A DNA stretch of 64,000 nucleotides from Casuarina equisetifolia (GCA_028551475.1 CM052358.1:8415938-8479937); one strand, 5' to 3'; counted from the first letter of the stretch, positions 35,450 to 50,068 are shown. The notes: generated by a model not told the origin, from the letters alone. A program made the numbers and translations.

Positions 35450-38400
35450 TGCCAGAAACCCCCCATGAAGCCAGCCATGAGCCGAAAGCAAGACCACAGG
35501 AGAGGATAGATGGGGATGGGCTTTTTTGTCTTTGCATCCCCCATTTTGTCATCCCCTTTTTTTCTTTATAGTTATAATATAATCAGAGTTTGGGGTATTG
35601 CTTGTAAGCTGATAATAATAATAATAGCAATAATAAACAAAGACCTTGATTCTCAAGTTTTTCTTTATCCCACTGAATAGCTCTGATACCCTGGTGGCTA
35701 TTTTAACTGCTGACGTCTGATTCAGATTCCACTGATGTCGATGGTGCTTGTAGTTGACATATTTATATTGCATTACTTGAATCCTTGCTTGGTAATGTTT
35801 CCAGAATCTTGGAGTGCCACGGTTTTTGCATCTGATGCCAGCATTCCTTAGACAGACAAGACTTCCACAAGTGACTAAGCCACCATATGCATCATCCGGC
35901 CTTAGCAACAAGAATATTTGTGAATGATACAACTGGAAAACCATTATTGGAACGTTAAATCCATTTGGGTGTAAAAGCAGCAACCTTCTCTCTTTTCCTT
36001 GTCCGTCCTTCCCCCAATTTCTTCAACTCAATATTCCTGCGTCATCTGACCCAATATGGTACCGGGCTGCTGCTAGCCTTGTGTAAAATCACGATCATCG
36101 ATTCTATTCTGCAGCATAAAGGGCCCTTGAGAAGGGTACCTTGATAGAGATAAAACAGTTGACATTGGTTATGACAAGATTGGTTCAAAAATATCAGCAA
36201 CTTTATGATACCTCATATTCGGTTGCGTAATGTAAATATGATTAAGTCACACAAATCCTCATATGTAATATAAATAATTATGACGATTTTTCACACTAAT
36301 TCTAATTAATAGAGCAGCAATAACCCTGTCTCTTGATCGTGGTAGGTAATACCCATTTCCAAGGTTCTTCACAATATTGTCAACAATCATCTAATAGCAT
36401 TTGTACACGTTCGAGAAGGATTCTAAAGGCTGGAATCCAAAATACCATAGTCTGATAAGTGAAGGGTGGGCAGCAGAAATAGCCTTCTTTGGTCAGAATA
36501 CAATTCTCCTGTCTCTTTCCTTTGCATGGGAGGCAGGATAATCACTTCAATAAAACCTTGAGCAAAACTTAGATTCGTTAAACAAGTTGACCTCTACAAA
36601 AATATCTCCAACTTGAGTTAGTGTCTCTTTCTCCATGCTTAAATGCGAAGATTGGTTTTTACTTGCTTTCTTGAATTGGCTTCTTCCAAGTAAGTCTTGC
36701 CTACTCCTCTCACTTGGGGTGTAAAATGGATCAAACCCTTGAAAACTTTTTTTTTAAAAGGTATTTTTTTTAATAACTCACCCACCCTGAAATGTCAAAC
36801 CTAAAACCTCTTGATTTGTAACATATGTTATTGATTAAGCTAGACACTTTTTGACTTTGAAAGCTCATATAACATTATAATAGACTTCAAAAGGAAAATA
36901 TCTGTTGTGACCTACTATTAATTGACAAACAAAATTTAGATTAAAGTCAATTGTCAAGAAAGAGATATAAATGAGACGTAATTTTTGTCAGAATTAGAAG
37001 CAATTAAACCAATATACACAGAAAGTAAGTGCAAGATTTACTTGTTTGAGACTCGTTTAGATAATATGGTCTTCCTGTTTACCCATTCGGATGGATAAAT
37101 CTCACACTGTACTATTTATGTTAATGTCAAAGGTGTTTGCAGCTCGAGAAGGGAATTGCACTCCATGTCTATTCTCACATGAGAGGCAAAAGTTACTACA
37201 ACAGTGTTGATAAAGTTCTTCTCATTTTTTCATAATGTTATTTTTGATGTTCGATAAATGCTGACAATATATAATGAATTTTCGTCATCCACTAGAAAAT
37301 TGTCATCCAAGAACACTTGTCCAGTGAAAAGTAGTATCGTAACCTCCTTTAAAGCTAGAATTGAGGGTCCAGCTTGATTTTTGTGACTATCCATTCCAAA
37401 ATCATAGCACAGTCCATCATGCAGGAGAATCTAAAATCTAGAGCCAATCTATACTTTGGATTTCTGAAGCTAGAGCATCCTCAATCGTTTGGCAGATGCA
37501 TGAAAACATATTCGAAGATAAGTATCTCACAGCACTGAAGTATATATTGCATAATTTTTCTTCAGTCCCAACTTGTTCCGAGAAAGGCATATCTATGCAT
37601 TGCATATGCATTGAATCCATGTTATGTGCGTAATAAAATATACAAGGTTAATAATTCCTTGACTTTTGATTACGCTTGGTCACTTCTTCAATGGGGTTAG
37701 GTAATTGTCTTTTGCACCGCGCGACATATTCCACTTTTATTAAACAAAGCCTTCTTTCCAACTACAATTAACTCCTTCTTTTGATCCATTATGTATTTGC
37801 ATGGTTGAAAATTCAGGAAGGAATGTGTTATTTTTACCGCAAATCTTTGGTGACAGGTATTGCAGATCTCCAATGACCGAAGTCATCACTTCCTTAAAAT
37901 GTCACTAGTTGTGCACATTTTCCATGATGTAGTTGAGTTTTTCATAGTGTAATCATTTGAAATATATCCATGCTACACAGTGCGATACCCTGATTTCATC
38001 AAGACCTCATGAGTTGTCAACTTTCCGACCATATGAGAGAAAGCGTGATCCAAATTCCAGATAACAGTACCTCAGGATATGTACTTATAACCGACTGGTC
38101 ATTTCGACGCAAATTAACGGATCCGAGTGTTCCATAATAGAATAACTCATAAGTGGGCAAGTTGCTTTAGGTCCTTGTTTGCAAAGAGCATCTCCAATAG
38201 CCATCTTTGAATCTCATCAGCTTCCACCTCGGGTCTGGAAGATCATCGATCTTATTCTCTCTCTGCCTGCACAACTTGAATGACAAGCATCTTGATCAAC
38301 TCTTGACACGGGAAGGGCCTATTTTGAATTCATTTCTGAGTCTAAAAGCATGATCTCGTTCACATTAAACGATCTTTGGCATCTCGTGTAGATGGTGAAG

Positions 38401-38890
38401 CCACCCCTTCCCCTTTATTCCCTTTCCAATTCATACCTACGCTTCACATTTCACTTTAGCACAGTACGCAGTTACCAGTTACAGTGATTCATAGAATGTT
38501 CTGATGCATAAAAGAAAGTGAAGTGATCATTACAGATGTATTCAGACTAAAAACTTGCTGACAAGATACAATGAACATCAAGAAACTTATCTGCCTAAAA
38601 GTATTGGCTGTCAAAGTTACACCACAAGAACAACAAAATATGCGGAATACCATTGTTGGTGGCGGCCAAAAAGGTCAATGTCGGGGGTCTAATATTGTCG
38701 TGTCAGGAATCGATTGTGGAAAAACGATTTTCTCACTAAAAGATATTATCAAATTTTCGTAGAGATCGTCAAGACACATGTCAAATGCTTTAAAAGTTTC
38801 TATGGACAGGCTAGAATCTCAAGTCTATCTTACAACAATAGGTTTATTAGTTAACTTATTGCCATTCTTGAAATTGTGCTGATATTGAGT
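35450..38890. other. Intergenic DNA downstream of the WAT1-related gene
   Basis: The first 150-200 bases are probably its 3' UTR. The remainder has no supported gene; frames such as 37438-37620 (minus) and 38571-38762 (plus) have no known domain. A segment near 36740-36850 (TCACCCACCCTGAAATGTCAAACC...TTGATTTG) resembles dispersed repeats elsewhere in the window. Confidence 0.5.
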
Positions 38891-38898
38891 ATTATTTT

Positions 38899-39185
38899 TG
38901 TTGGAGAATTAAAATATCCAGTCTCACATTGGGTAAGGTAGCAGGAGAGCCTGGACTTATAAGCTTCTGCTGGTAATCTATTATTGCACAGTTCTATATT
39001 TTAGATGGACCATTCAGTTTCTAACACGGTATCAAAGTCGGCCCTGTGTTCCCTACCTTGGTGTGGTCCCTCTAACCTGGTCTCACCTCTCACCGCACCC
39101 AACGTGAGATTGGCCTTATAAGCTTATGCTTGCAATCTAATATTACACAGTTCTGTATTTTAGTTGGATCCTTTAATTTCTAATT
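38899..39185 (+). mobile_element. Candidate TRIM-type LTR element remnant
   Basis: A unit beginning TGTTGGAGAATTAAAATATC at 38899 ends TTTCTAACA at 39026 (TG...CA, about 128 bases). It is followed at once by CGGTATCAAAGTC, close to the TGGTATCAGAGC primer-binding site. The 3' part of the unit (TTATAAGCTTNTGCT.G.AATCTA.TATT.CACAGTTCT.TATTTTAG.TGGA) recurs at about 39116-39178. This is the structure of a short non-coding LTR element with a truncated right terminal repeat. An odd detail is that CCAGTCTCACATTGGG near 38920 recurs as its approximate reverse complement near 39099. Confidence 0.55.
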
Positions 39186-39189
39186 ATTT

Positions 39190-42100
39190 TAATGTAAATT
39201 CTCAACATATAATGATAGCTGCAGAATGCATATCATTTTTATTAGGTTACATACGATCACATGATGAAAATATATGAAAAAGAAAAAGGGCATAGGATTC
39301 TTCTAATATATTAAAACTCGAAGCATATTCTCAATAGCAAATGCTTGTTGGTTAAGGAAAGTACTGTGTAGATAAAGATAATTTAAACATATATGTGGAA
39401 CTTGATGGAAAAGGGGAAGGTGTGAAGAAACAAACCAGCTAAGGAGATGGGGTTTGGTTTCACACCAAGAATTTGGAATATTTAGGTGACATTCTCAGAC
39501 GACTTGCAACCCCATGATTAAAGCTTAATCTAGAATGACGTAATTAGTTAAAGACGAGCATCTAAGTTAGCTAAAGACGAAAAGTTAAATGACATCGGAA
39601 TCGCATAAAAAAATAAATAAATAAAATAAAATAAAATAAATGGGTAATGGGTTTACTGGTGTTAGCAGGACAGGTCATTTTGATGTTGGTAGGAAAATAT
39701 GCTTCTTATGCTTAATTAAAACGGTGAAGACATCTTTTGCATCGAGACATATTTAAAAACATGCTTAAGAACCCCCCCCCCCCCCACTTTAAGTAGTATT
39801 TAGCACTCTTCCTTCTTTTTTTTTTTTTTTTTCTTTTAACCATCATCATGTATAAACTTGATTTCTAAAAAATATTATCTTCAGTGGATATCCTTTTCAT
39901 TGCTTAAGTTATCATAGATGGGGTTCTTTACATCTACTGCCAAAGAAGCTAAAAAACGCCGCTGGCTTCATCTTTTTGGTCTTTTGAGTTATCATGTGGC
40001 AGCCAAAGCTTGCACGCCATGCAAACAGCGTTTTCATGTTTTTAACAAGGAAGATAAGATGGTATCTCTGTCAAATCCGATGTAAACAAATGGTATTCTT
40101 AAGGTTTATTAGGTAGCATCCCGATGCCTGTATGAGGGCCAAATTGGAAACAACATGTTATAGTGCGGGTCACATTCATCTGATAAACAAGTCAGACAAA
40201 CCAGAGACCACATGAAATACGGTGCTAATCCTGCACAAAGACAGGTTTATGGGATACTACAGTCGTAAAACTGTGCCTAGTTTTGCGACAACGATTGTCG
40301 AGCCTCCGCGTAAACCTTCTTTTCCCCTATCCTCGAGCCGCCTCCATCGAAGCTGATGAGAAAAGCAAGTAAATTCCCACCTAGCAGAGAAAGGTAAAAT
40401 GATTATTAAAAGAAAGGCATAATAGTCGATTAGAAAAAAATAATGGTAGTCCGCATGGATAGCACTAGGGGTAGTTGTGCTTAATCATGCAATAATGATT
40501 GTTGATTCTCCACATTTATGTTTCCCACTTTAATGGTCCTGAGCACTTTGTAGGAGCCACAGACGAAACGTGGAGACAGAACCCAATAACGCCAGTTTGC
40601 ACTCGCAGCATCTCAATTAATCTATTCTTGCATTTTCATTTGCAGCCTTCACTTTAGAACAGGGTCTTGCATACATCATTGAACTTGAGCCATGAGCTCT
40701 GCATTATTCCCAGCAGATACCAATATCAGTTGTTCACGTAATGACCACTGTCCCTGGATGACGCTGTTGGAATACCAATTTCTCTGTCTTTGCTTCTCAT
40801 AGTCCGATTGAAGTGGGAATTGGGTTAAACTATTGTACATCCTCCACTACAATATTATACTACCGATATCGTATCAAGCTTCTAGCGACATATAAAATCA
40901 GGCAAAAGGCGAATCTCTCCCGTACACGCACTGGATGCATTTTCCTCTTAAATATTGCACAAGAAAAAGGAAACCGATAATCGGGGTGAAGCCGTCATTG
41001 AAGCAACATATTAGCTTCTTGGAACTTCTCAATCCTTTACCTCTTCTCTCCTAAGAGTGATGTCACCCACGGGAGAAACTTATAATAACTTAAGATCATT
41101 ATTTATTACACTTTTTATGTTAGATTTTCATCTTGTGCACACACCGGCAACATTAGGTCAAAAGGATGAAATAGATTCAATTTGAATTCTAATATTAAGT
41201 TAAAAGACCTAACAAATCAACGTAAAAAGTAATTTATGAATCAAATTGATACATTTTTTATTTAAACTTTATTATAAAGGATTACACTTCTAGTATGGAA
41301 CTTTTATCTTATACACACTATTCTTTTAATTTCCCAATTTTTCTCCTTAGACCCAAAAATAAGTAAAAGGAGGTGTGTAGGTATAGGCATCCGAACAAAG
41401 ACTAGATCAAGTGTCGTTTCGTTTGGTTGCTGCCTCTATGTTGGATCCGCAGTGTTGTTCTAATCCTTATTATTTGAGAGGAAGGAAAGCAGCCAATAGT
41501 AGGTTGAGATCATGGAGGTGACCAAGCACACTAACTCAAATAATTCTCTTGCACAATGTTAATTATCATTTTTTCTTCTTTGTCTTCAGTTTCCTTGCTT
41601 TCTTCCTTTGCCTTCTTCGACGTGCAGATAGCACTAGAGGCAATAACCTATAAAAAGGTATCGATGAAAATGACTTGTAGATGTAAGACGCTATATGCCA
41701 AAACACGACATTCAGGTTGTTGTGACGATTTGCAGCTCCAACTTGCTCAAGAATTTTTCCTTCTTTTGCTATTAAACTATGTAAGGGGTTCATGAACGCC
41801 TCTGCTTATCTTTCGAGACTGAACTACAGAAGACAATTCATATAACTCAATTTCTAATCCGCCACTTGTCTTAAATTAGTTGGTGGCGTTAGAGTAGAAC
41901 AAGAAGTAAGGTATTTCAAATTTACAACTTGATGAGTCTCTTTCTCATTACAGACATAAGCACAACTTACCAACTCTTATTGCGTTAGAAAAAGACACCA
42001 CTTTGTCGGTCAACCAAGTTCCCCGCCATCTTTGAATCGGTGATATCATCAACTTCTCTGCAACAAACTATGTTGGACACAAGCCGAGGAGGACTGGCCA

Positions 42101-43430
42101 TCACTAACCTCATTATCCCCCACAATCTTACAAGTGTATAACCTCAAGTTGATAAGAAACCGATGATGTCATTGTCGAAGGAGATGTTGATCAGGGAAAC
42201 AAGAGCCAACATCCTTCTCGGACATCAAGGTTTTCACTTGTCGATTTCAATAATGAGGTCATTCGTGAATCCCTCCTTTTTATAAAGGAGAAAAGACTAT
42301 TACAGAAACGAAAGCAACGAACATTTTTCGAGATTTCCTGACGATCCTAAACTTTTTGGTTTTTGTTTTTGTTTTTTCTTTTTTTGGGGTTACCCCCACC
42401 GGGGAATTCGAATCTCTATTGCCTCCTTGAAAAATTGGATGTGAACTTTAAAGGATAAGGGTACACTTGCCTTCCGTCATCTGTCATCTGGGACCCTTTG
42501 GGGAAAGGATGAAGATGGTTCTCAACAGTTCCAACCGCACTCAAATGCAGATTCCTTTGTGTTTTCATAGGAAGTCTAAGTCTAGTGTGTTCAATCGTCA
42601 CAAAAGATGCTTAAGGCTGTCGATTCTTCAGTTGTTTCCTCGCGCGGAGAGCATGAATGTTGGTAGGAATTCCAATTCCTTTATTTATATATGTAAGGGA
42701 TAATTTAAACAGATATTTAAGCTGGAAATTGCAATTATTTTAAGGCGCCAAGATATTTCACTTGAAAACTTGACGTAATAAAGCATTCTAACGACCCTTT
42801 GAGAACCTTGATACGGCTTTTCATAAGATGTTCAACATTGTCTCTCCAAACATCTCAACTCAAGCAATTAGGGTTCAGGCAACTGCTAATTGCCAGAGTG
42901 CGTTGACGAATGAAATCATAATTGTACCCTGAAAAACAAGCATCATGCATTGAAATGGAAGTCCTATTCATTCTCCACAGAACGCATGCAAAGAAAGGAC
43001 CCAACACAAAGGGCTGCTGGTCCCTGTGGATCGTATCTCTAATTTTGGCCACATACCAGGCCAGAAGGCACTCCCCACAACTGGCAATACCTCTAAAGGA
43101 CGGATATTTAGTTTTTCTTTCTTGTGTTTCATCATCTAAGTGGCCCAACCAGAACAAACCCAGTGGGAAACCGAAGCAGCGGCAATATAATAGAAGGCCA
43201 CTCCTGCCCACCAAACCGGTTTACCCCAGACCCGAAGGACCACCACTTGAGTGATAGTTACCACGAACTACGAAATCTGTTTCATACTTGTTTTGCATAG
43301 AGTGCCAAAGATGTCGAATCCTGGAACCAAAGGCGTCAACATATACCGATTTCTTATGTAAGATACTACAACTAACGGAAAGGAGAAAATAAAAAATTAC
43401 AAGTTGGGGACACATTTACAATCAGGTCGA
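39190..43430. other. Intergenic DNA downstream of the MAP65 gene
   Basis: No supported gene. It contains a poly-C run (about 39774-39785) and AT-rich repeats. Overlapping frames on both strands at 42855-43254 (119 and 110 codons) have no known domain and probably lie in or near the MAP65 3' UTR. Confidence 0.45.
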
Positions 43431-43436
43431 GAGGCC

Positions 43437-46400
43437 CTAACTGTCCCGGGAGAGTGAATCATCCTTTGGAAGAGCAACGTAGTTTACAGGTATTATGTTG
43501 TTGAGCCTGCCACTCTCCCTACGGTCCTTTCCAGCAGATACTCCATAACGGCCTGAAGGAGTCACCACCCGACGACCAGTGGGTGTTCCAACCATGGTGT
43601 TAGCGCTGGCGCTTTGACCCAGCGGCTTCTTTGGTGTGGGCCTCGACCCAAAGCGGGCCTCTTGCTCAGCAATATGTTGTTCTTGCAGCCGTTTCTGCTC
43701 CTGCAAGACAACCCCCATAAAATGCGATATCAAATTCTTTCCAATAATGAAACATGTGGACCATATGGAATTGTCAGGATTGGCATCGATAATAACGAGC
43801 TGTAATAGCAAGACCTTTCATCTCAACCTTCAATACGTATTACATCAAAAGACGAAATGGATAAAGCTAGATATAAAGCTCCCCAATATGGTGAAAATTG
43901 TCTTACGTCCCACCCCAAATGTCCATACCCAAATCCATGTAACACAGTTAACACATAATCTGTCCAACATAGGTTTGACTATAGGATCTATCACAGTTTG
44001 AGCACTTTCTGTGGCAACACAATGATAGAATATAAACGTACCCGAAATTTACGCTTTTCTTCTTCTTTCTCCTGGCGTTGCACACTATATTCTTCCAAGC
44101 TTTTTAAGACAGGAACCTGAAATGTGATTGTTTTGCTATGATTATATCAATATACTCACTTGAGCATCAAACCATAACAAGCTAGTGAAATACCTTGTCA
44201 TATAAGAAAGGAATTCCTTTTTCCACCTCCCAAGCTTTTACTTTTGCAGTCAAATTCTCGCAAATAGCTAGTAAATAAGTAGGTTGTTACTTAATGAAAC
44301 TTACAAACCTAAACGCAACAGATAGATAAACTAATATAAAATCAATGGTGAACATAAGCAGCAAAAGTGATCGTCAACTGAAATTCCAGTTCTCAAACAT
44401 AGTATATATGTTGTTAAAGCACTAACATGCCAAATGGATATATCTGGTAATGAAAGCAGCGCAGGATATGTGTAATAATTACTGTGCCCCATACAGTGTG
44501 TGGTAACTGTTTGTGCATTGAATATATGCATATATACCCCTAAGCGAAACAAACATAAGACAAATATTGGTTTATATACACTTCAATTTGCAATATTCGA
44601 ATAATAAACATGAAACTATGTAGCTGCATACTGTTATAACTTGGAAACTTTGCTTTGAGCATTCACCCAGATAAATTTTTTATCAGCACCGTTTTTGGTC
44701 AAAATAAACTCTTAGAAAGGAACTCCTCAATCATCATAGGTGATTGATAGAGTTTATCGCAACCCAGCATTTCCTTTCAATTTTCAGTCAGAGAGCTAAA
44801 GCAGCACAGAAATCATTCATAGGTAATACAAAGTAGAACTAGGAAACTTTTAGAATCTAGAATAAGCATAAATTAATTTTCTAAAGGTAGTTTATCATGA
44901 GGCCACAAAGGAATGACTATTCAATTGTGAGTTTAGAAGCAATTACCGAAAATTAAAAACAAAAGATGTAATGTAATGACTCTACAAGAATAATAAGCTT
45001 AAAGACAATCAAGTGACAGCCATCATTATACTCATAAGCTCTTTTCCTGTCCCTAGTCAGATCTAATTTAATTCTAACTAAACAATTTCTGGACCAGAGT
45101 TGGTATGAACTACTTCGACGCACCTAGTAAAGAACTTTGAAAAGAACAGGGAGAAAAGTTTGTCAGGACTGGCAAACATTACAATCCAAGCTAATACATT
45201 ATAATCCAAAAGTACAGAACTTCGAATACATGACATTCTTCAAAGCAAGTTACAATAACGGAACATTCACACTTTCAAAGATCTTCACAGTTGAGTCAAC
45301 ATCAAATTCAACTTTTATCCATCCGAGATACAGGATAAGTAAGATAGCAAAATAGAGGAGAAAATCTGCCTAGGTTTGTTTCTGAGCAAACAAGTGTACA
45401 TGAAAAGCTTTTTTCTTTTCGGCTTCTAATAAATGGAGTATAAAATTACTACATCGTGTTGATGAGTAAATTTTATGGCTAAGCTGAACAGAACCTAGCA
45501 AGTGAATTAGTAATACCAAACCTTATTGTGCTCCTTGTACAATTTGGTTGTACAAGAACCAAATCGCTATATTAGAAGTACCAAAAGGAGAAAAAAGATT
45601 TCTTTTGGCATCTGTTCAATAGTTGCCACACAAAAACAACCATATGCTTTGGACCAAACTCTAGGCCAAAAAGCTGAAATCAATTTCTCAATATTTACAG
45701 AGCAGCCAATAAACCTCCAAAAAATTTGATACACCAAAACCAACAGAATTGGTCTTCCCTTCAGAAATGGCATGCCATTCCAACAAAATATTATGATCAC
45801 AGAAGACATGATTACCTACTAACTATAAACAGTAAATGAACTAATGATACATATGCATGATAGTTAGAAGCTTACATGGTATTCTGCTGACCAGATTCCG
45901 TGCTTTTTCAGCACGTTTCAGATTCTTGTGCGCTCCTCTTCCAGCACTATACCGATTTTCATCCTTGATAATGAAAAGAAAATAAGTAATCAGTGTAAAA
46001 CGACAAGTCGGCAGCAATTTGAGGAAAAAATAGCAATTACACGTCCTAACTATAGAGGATTCCAAAAGGTTGTGATGTAAATCATAGTCAATATGGTTCC
46101 TGAATTGACTCGGTGAGAAACAGTGATGAGATTTTCCTTGTTAAACACATAGAACTCCACCATGTTCACAAAAACCCTAAAGCAACCCAACACATCATGA
46201 AGTGCAATGATCAGCAAGCTGAAGATAGACTTGACCAGAAAACAGATCATTAGTCTCATAAACTACAGAAATTCTATCAACTCAAAGATTGTTTCGAGGA
46301 ACTTCCAAAAACGCACAAAACCCAGAGAACCAAGTCCGGATAATCACCTCACTGCATTAACTTTTATTATGGCAACAGTTAACGCCCAACATGAACTAGA

Positions 46401-46997
46401 TACTCAATAAGAAATAAAATGCAAAATCGCAATAACTTATGCACGTGTACAAAACCGATAGATCAACTACAGTAGCATTAGGCAGCAAGATATCATCATT
46501 ACCCTCAAAAAAATGAAAATGGCATTCGACAGAACAATGACAGTTTCGGGTATTTTACCCTTTCATATTCTTCAAGCCACTTCTCCTCCTCAATTGCGTA
46601 TCTCCATTTCTCCACCTTCTCCAAGATATCCTTCCTGCTTAAAGCTTGCTCTTTGGCTTTTACAATCTGATCATCCATGCTTGAAAGAAGATCAGATAGA
46701 TCCATATTACCTGGGAAAGGCATGCATGAGCATGTCAATGATAGCCATTTTAGAACCATTTGAATCATAAAACATGCAGTCTATAGCTGATATGAATATA
46801 AGGATTATCCAAATACATTTTAAATAAAAGCAAGCAGCATGGAAATAAAAAATTTCATGTCATGTGCAATAAAACGTAATAGAGAAATAGTTAAAAACCA
46901 AATCATGTCACAATGTGATGGTCTAAAAGCAGATTCAAATTGGAACCACTTCTGCCTCACACACATACTTGAGATGGCTAACTAGAGGATTCTTACC

Positions 46998-47032
<35 letters not shown>

Positions 47033-50000
47033 AAAACTGAGAGACATGAGACTACAAAAGAAATCAATAAGAGTTTCATAAAAAGCAACAACAACAATAC
47101 ATAAAATATGTACAAAACTTCTAACAAGTCCTCACCAAAAAAAGTTTAAAAGAAATTTTCATTACAGACATGTAACTGACACAAACTGTGTTAAAACTAT
47201 AGACAAACGCAATATGACAATTTATCAGAATATTAGTGGGAAAAGAACACAGGCATGAAGGTAGAAAAGATGCAATAAACGGACATGCTATACCATAAAC
47301 CCACAAATCAGACTAAGTAAATTAGCTTCAATTTAACCAAGAAATTTAAATAAGAAGAGTCGAGAACCAGAATCTATGAGGCTGACTAGAATCTCTCGTG
47401 CTGAATCACTATCAACGTCCATATGAACCTCCTTGTATATTTCTTCTAATTCACTTTGCCGCTTAAACACCAACTCCTTCATCTTTCTAGCTTTCAAAGC
47501 ATTCAATCGCGCAACTTCAACCTCAGTCTGAAATAAAAGATTCGTTAGAGCCACAAGATTGTCTCCGCCAAATATGAGAATTACACAAAGGAAAACAAAA
47601 GATAAAATGGATCACCTGTTCAATGACATCTAAAGCAAGGCATCCTTGTGTTGACACCTCATCAAGTGAGGAAGAAATCAAGCTAGTTATATATTCAAAT
47701 GGCTTTTGCTCATCAACAGGTGCGTCCATGAGATTCCATAGCTCTATTAGGGTCCTCCCAAGACCTTGCATCTACATGATAGATATTTTTAGCGACCAAA
47801 AGCTTTTGAGCAAACTTCTTAGTTCAATATATGAAATTTTTTAAGTCCAACCTTAAACATAAAGTTTCAAGCCACGGGATTTAAGCATACGTGTGCACAG
47901 GGAAAGGAGAGAGAAAGAATCCTGCCAAAGTTACCTTTTCTAGCCTTTGTTTCTTTTCCTGTTGTAGTGAGTTGATCGCACTAGTTAATCGAGCAAGAGT
48001 TTCATTGCTGATGCTCTTTGATTGACTACTCGAGGAATCACCTAAGCTTGGGTGCACTTCATGAAGTGTCTTAGAAACATCAATGGACATCACAGCTGAC
48101 AGCTCATGGACAGTATTAATGTGGCTATTGACCTTTTGTAATCGGAAACTCTGTTAACCAAACAAACCAAGGGAACAAAAAACAAAGGTGAAACCAGACA
48201 CCTATTACTTGCAAAGTACAAATTAGAACACTGGATCACTATTTTCATGTAACCTTTTCCTGCTGAAGTTCCTGAAGGTGTGCCTTAAGTTCTGCCAACT
48301 TCCTCACTGTCAGATCGCTTTCATCGACTTGCAGATCAGAACAGTTAGATTGGCCATTTCCCGCTATTTCTGCACAAATCCGAGCAACCTGGGACTGGAT
48401 ATCTGAAAATTGAGTAATTCTTTCCTGCTTCTTTGACCTCAACTCCTCTAAAGTAGGTTTCATGTTAGATATTTGCTCCTTAAGAGTGCCCCTTCCCTTC
48501 CAAACAGTAGAAATGGAAATCAGCTCAACATATGACATGTGAGATAACATAGCCATTGACAAATGACGCATACAGAAAGCATGCAACAGATAGTAACTTC
48601 ATCTATCATCAAAATATGATAACAATACAGGAATACCTTCCTCTGAACAGAAATAAGAATAACGAGGAAATTCACAGTGAAAATAGTAGCAAACCTTTGA
48701 AATGGAGGCATGTTCCCCAAGAGAAGAAACAATATTTTGAATTTCAGACTCAGCATTGGCCAACGACTGATGCAAGTCAGCCTTGTACTTTCTTGTTTTC
48801 TCAACCTTCTTTCGGTAGATATTGAGGCACTCTTGCTCGAGTTGTAGAAGCATCTTGTCCCTATCGCTATCACTCTCACCAATTTCATCCCATAATATCT
48901 GAATGGACAAAGAACCATAAGTATAGAAGACTTACAAGCTACAAAAAGGCCATATTAGTTAAAATTGAGAGCATTACAGAATCAACTACGATTCCCCTAC
49001 CTAGGGAACTGAACTAATACAATACCGTTAAGAGCTTCAAACTGTCGTCCATGAAATTGGGGCCTCAAATCGGAAATCAATGCATCAATTGCAATTCCAA
49101 ACAAAGCAACTTTATGTTACCATAATAACCAAACAAGTATGATAGAAATTTTCACTCTTTCCACCATACCATCAAATCTCATAAAAAACTGATTCTAATC
49201 TGCTTATTTTATTTCATTTAAGAGAAGAAATTTAAAATCTGATTGCTATGGACTGAACAATTGACAGAAGCATCTCTAGATTTAGAACGTTGTAAGAATA
49301 AAAACTTCCACAAGAAAAGCTACGGTTCCAGCACTTACAGAAATGAACTACTACAACACCCTTAAGGCCACGAACCTAAAATCACAACACTACAGACAGA
49401 TTGCTATATATGCCATGAACGAAATTATATATTAACGACCTAGATCCGAAACTAAGACGTAAAATATAGACTCTTCATGGCAATATTAATGAATTTCAAA
49501 CAGTTGAAATTTCAGCTTTTCAGAATCCGACTCTATGAATTAAATGCGCTGTTCAAAATTAAATGATGACAAATTCATATTTTCGGTCGGCATTGAAATC
49601 ACACCAGAAGACATGATATCCAAGAAGCAAGGAAAACATCATGGAAACTAGAAAATGAGTTAGACTCCGTTGTCACTCAAGAAGCATTTCGGCTGTTAAA
49701 ACCTAAAAGAGAACAAAAAGATTGAACTCATTTGACAATTTCTCTACACAATTTTCTCGTTTGGGGTCATAACCCCAAAACTATACTTAATTTTCGTCTT
49801 AATTTCTTTTTCAAATAAATCAAGTTTTCTTGGGCTCTATTTCACTTGCTAGCCACTCAATTCTCAGCCGCCAAAAAAAACACGAACTGCAAAATTGCGA
49901 ACAAAAATTGAAAATTTGAAAAAATAAAAATAAAAACCATAGGTAAATGGAAGAGTAAATTTGAAAGAGAGAGAGAGAGAGAGAGAGAGGGAAGGAGAGA

Positions 50001-50068
50001 GAGAGGACCTGCAATTCTTGGAGGAGAGAAGCACAAGTAGTGCGAGAAGGAGAGATAGGGGTGAGCAT
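43437..50068 (-). CDS. MAP65-5: 65-kDa microtubule-associated protein (MAP65/Ase1/PRC1 family, MAP65-5-like)
   Basis: Eleven coding exons on the minus strand: 50009-50068, 48695-48898, 48254-48496, 47935-48150, 47616-47771, 47368-47527, 46559-46710, 45876-45963, 44194-44267, 44042-44116, 43437-43700. All introns are GT-AG and all phases agree, giving 563 aa. The family cross-links antiparallel microtubules in cortical arrays, preprophase band, spindle midzone and phragmoplast. Residues 21-40 carry the MAP65 signature [20 protein letters not shown], and residues 1-340 are largely coiled coil. The conserved microtubule-binding segment includes [20 protein letters not shown] and [10 protein letters not shown] (about 389-419). 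The tail (489-563) is basic and rich in Ser, Thr and Pro; TPKK near residue 498 fits a minimal CDK site. I assign MAP65-5-like from the N-terminal and C-terminal ([11 protein letters not shown]) wording; the subgroup is less certain than the family. The only Met in frame at exon 1 is at 50068. Its promoter is duplicated ahead of the kinesin gene at 58.4 kb. Confidence 0.92.
47001..47030. repeat. (AG)n microsatellite in a MAP65 intron
   Basis: Fifteen AG units in the intron between coding exons 6 and 7 of the MAP65 gene. Confidence 0.95.
49965..50004. repeat. (GA)n microsatellite abutting the MAP65 exon-1 splice donor
   Basis: GA repeats on the plus strand (CT on the transcript) run to within a few bases of the intron-1 GT at 50008-50007. 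The intron thus starts GTCC followed by CT repeats. Such a CT tract beside a 5' splice site could affect donor recognition. Confidence 0.85.

Noticed and set aside
42855-43254. Overlapping frames on both strands downstream of MAP65
   Set aside because: No known domain on either strand; likely 3' UTR or spacer.
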